Below, piece after piece: positions 57,801 to 64,000 of a stretch of 64,000 nucleotides of DNA. Under the pieces are notes generated by a model. It was not told the origin of the DNA, made no database searches, and was given only the letters and a program-made list of their open reading frames with translations. The translations under genes and the position numbers were made by a program. The DNA comes from Prinia subflava (Eukaryota > Chordata > Aves > Passeriformes > Cisticolidae): positions 33,915,583 through 33,979,582 of the forward strand of contig NC_086253.1 in NCBI RefSeq assembly GCF_021018805.1, given 5' to 3'. Every line of letters begins with the position of its first letter. Positions within the stretch are counted from its first letter, which is position 1.

Positions 57801-60800
57801 GCTCATGTAACTGCATCTCTCATACATTTAACAGCATATATTTAAAATCAAGTGTGACCCAATAACAGTTGCAGTAGAAATAGTAAAAACAGTGAAAGAA
57901 CCCTTAATGTGATGGTTCTTAGCTCTTGGTTGTTTTTTTTTTTTCTTGTTCAATTTCCAGTTTCTGGCTTTACTGGTTATGAGAAGGCATGTGGACAGCA
58001 TAACATGGGCCTGGTAGAAGCCAATACTGAGCTTTCTTTTGCAAGTGTTTGGTCCTTTGTGATTTGTCTGCATGGGAAAGTTTGTGTGCTGTAAGTTAGG
58101 CTGTAAACTTGTAGGGCATTAGCTGTTGTATAGAAAATTCTGTGTAGACATTTAGTGCATATGGAAAACATTTCCATTCAGCAATGATTGCTGCATGTTG
58201 AAGGTACTGCACTCCGTTATTTCTGTGGGGAGGTCATTCACACGGAGGTGAGCACATAGCACCAAGTTTACTATGAAGTTGTGCTGTGAAACTTGGTCTG
58301 TTTTAATTCTCACATGGGTGCAAGGGAGAAGAAAACAACTTTTTTAAAGTCTGATCTTCAAAACAAGCAGTGGAAAACCTCTTAATGTTGTCTGCACATG
58401 CAGGTCTCTAAATGATCTCAAACCCACACCAGAATTCAACATCTGTTTAAGAAGTCAGGGCAGCAGGCAGTTTCTTAGTAGGTAGGTATATAAATTATGC
58501 AACTTGCTGTTATTCCTAGGAGCAAACAGGAAGTTCTTGCAGAGATCCTCATGTTTTTTCAGAGCTTGATTGTGAATGACACAGAAACTGTGCTCTTCTC
58601 AGCTGTGTTGGTAACACATTAGGTAATCTGCTCATGTGTACCTTATAAACACTGAAACCCTAAGGTGCTGTCTGTCCAGAAAGAGCTATTGTGTTATGAT
58701 GGAATGAGGCAGGATGGTCCATTGCTACCTGGCCTATCTCAAATCATGGAGAAACACACGACTGTTTTTTCCTGCTTGTGAAGTCTGGCACCTTTTAATG
58801 AGCAGTAAAGTCACTCTAATATTAAAGCTGGATGTTTTTATGGCTGACTGTGTCTTGTGTATTCTGGGGGTGGGAGAATCCTGCAGCAGCAGTGAGCCAT
58901 TCTGAGGCCCAGAGGACAGAGCTGCTGGGTTTTACTTGGCGGTTCTGCTGCCTTTAAGAGCACACAGCGCGCTCCTACAACCATAAGACTGTTCCTATCT
59001 GTGCATGTAAACACATAAATGAGCTGTTTTATACTGGCAGTTAGATACCCCAGAGAGTTGTGAAGCTGTGAGATACTGCTTCACTAAGGGTGGTTGCAAT
59101 GGCTTGGCCCACAGCCTAGGGCTTTGTTGCCTGCAATAGGTGTTAGCAAATGGCAGTGCTAATGCACTTAATGATATCATTACTAATCGGCAGCCTGGTC
59201 AGAACAATTGACCTTCATTGATCTTGGCATTTCTGCTTGTATTTCTTTCTCTTGCCCTTTATGATAAGCTGTGCAAGCTATTTGCCTTTGAAAAGATGTA
59301 AGCAGTTATACTGTAACACTTTAATTTTACTTTGACCAATTTATTTTAATTATCAGTATTATGAATTGTTTCTTCCCTTGTTATTATCAGTGTGCCATGC
59401 CGAATTGAATGCCATCATGAACAAAAACTCAGCTGATGTGAAAGGCTGCAGCATGTATGTTGCCTTATTTCCATGTAATGAATGTGCAAAGCTCATCATC
59501 CAGGCAGGTAAGCAGTAGTGCCAGCTTGCTTTTCAGGGTTGCAGTGCTGCCTGCTCACTGGTTTCTTCTAACAGATGTATTTGATGTTAAATTGCTGATG
59601 TTAGATCTAAATTAATTGCACTGTCAACCTCATAAGATGCTACTTGTGGGGTTTTTTGCATCTGAATGGTGCCAAATTTTTCTGGTGCTAATTGCATCTA
59701 CTGTGATTTTAAACGTGCTTCTAATTTAGGTTTGTAACTTCTTAGACCAGGAGCTGCCAAGGAACAACACAGGCATTGCATATAATTACTGTCAATTTTA
59801 CTGTGCTCTGGCACATTGAATATAGTAGGGCAGAAGGAAATAAACTTCTGCATGACAAAAGGTCTGTTGGGAGTATATACATGAAATTTTAATTTGAATG
59901 TGATGCATGGAAGATATTTGAAGATTTTAAAATATCTTTGCTCATAAATATCATAAGATTTCTATGATCCTACTTTAATTATGTCTTTCATTGCAATTAT
60001 TATAAATCTGTGCCACCGCAGCAAGTGTGCTGGCCTAAATGTGTCTCCTTTTTTGAGATTAGGCAGTATGTGCAGCACGCTTCAGTTCTGTAAAAATCTC
60101 TGCTTAAAGAAGCATGTGTTTTGCTCACGAATGAAGTCATGCTGTCCCAGCATAGATTTCTCTTCTGGGGAGTGTCTCTCACTACTAATGGCCACAGGAA
60201 TACAGGAAGAGAGCGGCAAACAGGACACTTCTTTATTTTGGTTCTGTGTGGTTTGAAATGAAGAGGGAAAGATGATGGGGTTCGGCATTTGTGCTGCATA
60301 CAATTCTTACAGAATCAAAATCAAATGGTCTTCAAGATTGGCTGCTTGTTCTCAATGTAGTCATTCACCCTATTCCTTATGCACTTAGGTCAGCACTAAA
60401 TTGCAATGTATTGATATTCATGCTATCTGGCAAACACAGGAAGATGTTGATCAGCTGCGAAACGCTTGTGAATGCTCTTTATATTTCTTTATATTTCTAT
60501 ATTTAATAGCCTTTATATTTCTCCCCTGCCTAAGTCATTTCGGCAGAGATCATTCAGCAATTTTACACAGTATCCATTTGTGAGTAGAGGTGTACCAAGG
60601 AGTTGTAGAGCATGTGGATAAATGCTGCCCCTTCTGATTTTGTGCACCAGACATTACTATTTTTTAGTGTAATTCTAACATTTTTGTATGTGACTTCTTT
60701 AGGCATAAAGGAAGTTATTTTCATGTCTGACAAGTATCATGACACTACAGAAATGACAGCTGCACGGCGGATGTTTGATTTGGCAGGTATTATATACAGG

Positions 60801-62817
60801 TGAGAGAATTAGCTTTATTTTTACTCTGGAATGGAAGAAAGGGGGTGTGAAAGAGACTAACTTCAGGGCAAATGCTTTTTTTTTCTTTCAGTCATGTAGC
60901 ATTTTATTCCTCTGTAGTGTTTGTAGAAGATTTGCTCTGTAGAAAGACTGGGCTGACAGACTGTTGTACCATTCTTTTGTCTTGTATATGGTTAAAGGTC
61001 AGTTTTGAAACTTTTTGTATGAGAAAATGGTCCATGACTCATTTTGTTCTTGGAATGCAAGTGAAATTGCCAAGGAGGTGGTTATTTGTTACACTGTATT
61101 TGGAAGAGTCTTCCTTGACCCTGCTTGGAGCAGGAGGTAGGGCTAGATGATCTCCTGAAGTCTCTTGCAACCTGAAGTGTCCTGTGATCATATGAGTTGG
61201 ACTGAAACAACCAATTTTTTTGGAGCTGTTTTTGTGGATTACTCTCCTCCCTTATTGAAACTTCAGCATCTTTTTGTTGCAGTCCATTTGGGAAGGTCTC
61301 AAACAAGCCACCCATAATTAATTCTTGGTACCTATAGGTGTTCATCTCCTTTGGTCAGCTTTTAGGTGAGGAAAGGGTAAAACTTGGAATATTTGCCTTA
61401 AGATAATGATAATCTGAAAAATGTTTCAAGAGTGGGGTTTTTAAAGACACAGAGATACCTAAAGACAATCTTTTCAACAGCGAGTTTGATAGGAGTAACC
61501 TGCTGTGGATGAGGTTAATTATGTAGTCAGAGAGGCTTTGCAACTCTAAAAAGTTTTTACAGTGTTAATATAAAGACTTTGAAAAATTTGCAAACATAAC
61601 AATTCTGATAAATAAAATTTTAGGATGAAAGATACCTACTGAGCTCAGAAACATCCATGGAAGAACACAGCAGTACTGAAATTCAGTTTTAGTCCTTCAG
61701 TGTATTTTCTGTCTACTAAGACTATTTGACTAAGAAGCATAAATCATTCTCTTGCAAGTCAAATCTTGTAACTTCTCCAGGGTGAGAAATGTTTCTTGCA
61801 TTTCAGATCGCTGTTTGGAACAAAGTGTTCAGAGTTTCTGTGGTCAGCAGCATGTGCTTTCCTGTTTGACTGTTACTTATCCTTGTATCGATTGCTGAGG
61901 ATGTAGGTGGTACTTAATGAATCTCTTGAACTCAACTGCAGAGCTTAATTAGGCACTAAATCCACACTATTTGCATAATCTTTTGTTTGCTGGTAGACTG
62001 GAAAATATATGCTCAGTCCCTGTGTACCTTCCTTGCTAATTGCTGTAGCAGATGCTGTAATGATAATAAAAGGAAACATTTTGTGGCAGTATTAATTTTA
62101 GAGTTCTAAAGTTGCAATTTTTAAATGATTCCCTTTTAACTAGTTTGGGTTTTACCCAGTATGGCATAATGTGATCTATTCCCCTGCCACAGAAAATATT
62201 TTATTATGCTGACATAAAGCTTGAAAGTGTTTTTCTAAAACTTGGCAGGCAAAAATTGATCAAAATATCAATACTATCAAAATGTATTCCAAATACCTTT
62301 TTTATATGCATATGTATACAGAAGATTTAAATATTTTTTCTGGATACCTCTATCTCTACTTAGATCTTTAAATATATATTAAAAATATTTGAAATAATAA
62401 TATATATGAACAAAAATCACAGACCTGGTAATATGATGCCACCACCTGCAGCTAAGTTGTTAAAGTCCTTTGACTCCTGGGTAATTTATAAATTCCAGTA
62501 GCTGAAGAATGTACAGGGTAACCCACCCCATGTGTCTTTTTGTCTTAGTCTTTCTTGTCCAGGTTTCTCTCAGTGTGGTGCACTATAATTGGCTCCCAAA
62601 GAGAAGAAAACTACGAGAATCCAAGGATGTGTTTCTTGGGAGTTTTTTATTCCTTCAAAAATTTAGCTGGAACTAAAGCAAGCAAAATGTTTTAACTACT
62701 TACTAACTAATATCCGTATTTTTCTCTCTTTTTTTTAGGGAATTCAAGCCAAAGTGTAATAAGATCATCATCGACTTTGATTCAATTAACAGCAGACCAA
62801 GTCAAAAGCTCCTGTGA
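45394..62817 (+). CDS. DCTD: DCTD, deoxycytidylate (dCMP) deaminase, complete six-coding-exon gene
   Basis: DCTD converts dCMP to dUMP in the cytosol, supplying substrate for thymidylate synthase. The enzyme is a zinc-dependent cytidine-deaminase-fold hexamer, activated by dCTP and inhibited by dTTP. The six exons join as 35+106+136+117+97+79 = 570 nt, a 189-residue protein plus TGA. Visible motifs are VGACIVN and the [12 protein letters not shown] nucleotide/effector-binding segment (residues 63-74), His95-Ala-Glu97 (zinc ligand and proton shuttle) and Pro120-Cys121-x-x-Cys124 (zinc ligands). The C-terminal half has [12 protein letters not shown] and [13 protein letters not shown]. All introns are GT-AG with matching phases. 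From memory human DCTD is 178 residues, so this protein is 11 residues longer, all at the N-terminus. Every catalytic residue is intact, so it should be functional. Confidence 0.97.
45429..49371 (+). other. DCTD: DCTD intron 1
   Basis: GT-AG intron of about 3.9 kb. The first 400 bp lie in the CpG island. The rest is AT-rich. I see no internal exon or confident repeat. Confidence 0.8.
49372..49477 (+). CDS. DCTD: DCTD coding exon 2
   Basis: The acceptor is TTTCAG at 49366-49371 and the donor CAG|GTAAGA. It encodes residues 12-47, [20 protein letters not shown] onward to DPSSQ. This is the conserved N-terminal helix region ([20 protein letters not shown]) of vertebrate dCMP deaminase. The exon ends in phase 0. 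Confidence 0.95.
49478..50809 (+). other. DCTD: DCTD intron 2
   Basis: GT-AG intron of 1.3 kb with no notable feature seen. Confidence 0.9.
50810..50945 (+). CDS. DCTD: DCTD coding exon 3
   Basis: The acceptor is TTTATTTAG at 50801-50809 and the donor TATG|GTAAGG. It encodes residues 48-92 and the first base of Val93. It contains [20 protein letters not shown] and [11 protein letters not shown], the deaminase core with the GYNG effector-site motif. After LPW the sequence [14 protein letters not shown] differs from the human version I remember at a few residues in the variable loop. Confidence 0.97.
54348..54368. repeat. (TTA)n microsatellite in DCTD intron 3
   Basis: About seven ATT/TTA units. 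Confidence 0.85.
55105..55150. repeat. Two-copy direct repeat, period 26 bp
   Basis: TTGGAAATTTAGAAACAACA occurs exactly at 55105-55124 and again at 55131-55150, separated by GAATTT. It looks like a recent small tandem duplication. Confidence 0.95.
59391..59507 (+). CDS. DCTD: DCTD coding exon 4 (zinc catalytic site)
   Basis: The acceptor is TTATTATCAG and the donor GCAG|GTAAGC. It encodes the rest of Val93 through Ala131 and the first base of Gly132. It carries [10 protein letters not shown] (His95 zinc ligand, Glu97 proton shuttle) and [12 protein letters not shown] (Cys121 and Cys124 zinc ligands), so the whole catalytic zinc site lies in this exon. Confidence 0.98.
59508..60702 (+). other. 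DCTD: DCTD intron 4
   Basis: GT-AG intron of 1.2 kb with no repeat or additional exon recognised. Confidence 0.9.
60703..60799 (+). CDS. DCTD: DCTD coding exon 5
   Basis: The acceptor is GACTTCTTTAG and the donor ACAG|GTGAGA. It encodes Gly132 to Tyr163 and two bases of Arg164, including [13 protein letters not shown]. The following [18 protein letters not shown] is more diverged from the mammalian sequence than the rest of the protein, but the alignment has no gap. Confidence 0.95.
60800..62738 (+). other. DCTD: DCTD intron 5
   Basis: GT-AG intron of 1.9 kb. It contains a sense CR1 3' end near 61085-61200 and an AT-rich low-complexity stretch at 62295-62410. Confidence 0.9.
61085..61200 (+). 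repeat. CR1 LINE 3' end, sense, in DCTD intron 5
   Basis: CCTGCTTGGAGCAGGAGGTA, GGGCTAGATGATCTCCTGAA, GTCTCTTGCAACCTGAAG and TCCTGTGATCATATGA follow the CR1 3' end in order. It is a short 5'-truncated insertion in the same orientation as the gene. Confidence 0.8.
62739..62817 (+). CDS. DCTD: DCTD coding exon 6 with stop codon
   Basis: The acceptor is CTCTTTTTTTTAG. It encodes the last base of Arg164 through Leu189, [20 protein letters not shown] then SQKLL, with TGA at 62815-62817. The conserved [13 protein letters not shown] end identifies it as the terminal exon. Confidence 0.95.
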
Positions 62818-63255
62818 ATTATGTCTCATTAAGTCTTTAGAAGAGTGTGATTATCCTGTTCTAAAAAGCTGCTAAGGCCTTTCATCTTGAAGTTACTTGC
62901 AACTTTTTAATGGTTTCTGTAGCTAAAGTAGACTTATAAGAAATCCAAGGCATAAAATGTCCCGCTCACTTCATCTTGTCATGTGGAATCTAAATCTACT
63001 TAAAATTTTTTATGCCTTTATCAAAATTGCTTAAAAAATGGAGACACGTAGATGAAACAAAATAAGAAAACTGTTCTGGTTCCTCCTGTATTCATCACCA
63101 CATGCTCTGATGGGCTGTCAGCATAGATTTAGCCTCAGTTTAACAGCAATACTTGTAACCACTAGTACGGTAGAATATGCTAATATATGTTGATCTCTCT
63201 GTTGGATATGTGGATCTTAAGAGTTGATCCTAATAAAGAACAAAAAATGTTATCC
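62818..63255 (+). other. DCTD: DCTD 3' UTR (predicted)
   Basis: From the stop codon to just past the first canonical poly(A) signal. The end is inferred to be about 18 bp after AATAAA at 63232-63237. Longer forms using later signals are possible. Confidence 0.6.
63232..63237 (+). terminator. DCTD: Poly(A) signal AATAAA of DCTD
   Basis: A canonical AATAAA 415 bp after the stop codon, the first in the 3' flank. Confidence 0.65.
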
Positions 63256-64000
63256 GTGCAAATGCTAATCTTCCAACTAGCATAACACTAATATTTAAAA
63301 AGCTTTTACAGCTTTAGGAATGTGTGGCATTCTGCTTGTTACCCAACAAATGAAATGCTGACTTTTCTTTTAGTTGCCATCTGACATTGCCATACTTGGG
63401 GAGGGTTGAGAGAGGAAGCTGTTCCGAGAATTCTCCATGCCTAAGTGAGCTTTACGAGTGCTTTCAAATCCTTGTTTTTCCCAAGACTCCAGAACTGAAG
63501 GAGCTTGAGGGAGTAAATAATTTGGCACTTTACCTCTGGGACTTTTACACTGAGTTTGTTTTCATGTGTAAAAGAAAATCATTTTATTGGTCTAAGCTGT
63601 TCCTAGATAATCCAACATAGCTCAGTCCTTAACTCCACCTGTAAGGTAATTCAATCATTTTTTGTCCTTTGAGAGAAATTGGAGATATTCAACCCATATT
63701 CATGTCTGTGCCAAAAGATGTAATTATGGTGTTAGCTTGTTTCCCAGTGCTGACATAGTACCTCCATTTTCATAAATGTTGCCTAAAATAATATCCTTTT
63801 TAATTTTATCTTGAGATCTGGGAATAGATTTGAGTTCCTTTTCTCTAATTTGATTTTTAAAAATTAAATATGCCTAATGGCTTTGTTTAGATAACATTGG
63901 TGGTTGTTTGTTTTGTTGGGGGTTTTGTTTGTTTGTTTTTTAATGTGGTTATACTTCAATGAGCTTTTATTTTCTCTACAAAAGCTTTGTTTCATATTTT
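63256..64000. other. DCTD downstream flank
   Basis: No gene recognised. A GTTT-rich simple tract is at about 63900-63945. An open frame at 63387-63620 has no recognised domain. Part of this may belong to a longer DCTD 3' UTR. Confidence 0.5.

Larger units (their letters stand above)
50946..59390 (+). other. DCTD: DCTD intron 3
   Basis: The largest intron, about 8.4 kb. It holds a (TTA)n microsatellite at about 54348-54368, a 26-bp-period duplication at 55105-55150 and an unexplained minus-strand open frame at 51295-51504. The GC-richer stretch from 53280 to 53590 has no recognised content. Confidence 0.9.

Overview
This is a bird nuclear window. Two vertebrate protein-coding genes lie head to head, and almost everything else is intron or intergenic DNA. 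The interspersed repeats are mainly CR1-type LINEs plus a few LTR elements, the usual avian pattern. The LTR types look like those common in passerines, but that is inference and I cannot name a species. I see no prokaryotic-style operon, CRISPR array, tRNA or rRNA gene.

Left edge (1-6.2 kb): the first coding exon of WWC2 (KIBRA family, Hippo signalling) lies on the minus strand at 5339-5469, inside a CpG island. Its large intron 1 fills 1-5338 and leaves the window. About 260-340 bp upstream of the ATG, an AT-richer, CpG-free patch holds paired octamer-like sites, paired TEAD-type CATTCC sites and a perfect palindrome.

Middle (6.2-45.1 kb): a gene-free interval of about 39 kb. It holds CR1 fragments in both orientations, a MIR/CORE-SINE-like relic, and an old minus-strand endogenous retroviral element (two LTRs, a decayed primer-binding site and a broken gag-like frame, but no polymerase recognised). 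It also has a pentanucleotide satellite, an ancient CR1/L3-like LINE interrupted by a foreign insert of about 1.2 kb, and a solo-LTR candidate with three 55-bp tandem units.

Right part (45.2-64 kb): the complete DCTD gene (deoxycytidylate deaminase) on the plus strand. It has six coding exons (45394-45428, 49372-49477, 50810-50945, 59391-59507, 60703-60799, 62739-62817). All junctions are GT-AG and the phases join exactly to give 570 nt, a 189-residue protein plus stop. The zinc-site motifs HAE and PCxxC are intact. A CpG island covers exon 1, and a poly(A) signal lies about 415 bp after the stop.

The two genes do not work in one pathway. From memory, divergent DCTD-WWC2 is also the arrangement on human 4q35, so this looks like conserved synteny. 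I found no convincing undescribed biological system. The most interesting leads are the WWC2 promoter cluster, the gag-only LTR element and the nested retroelement block at 30.7-33.4 kb.
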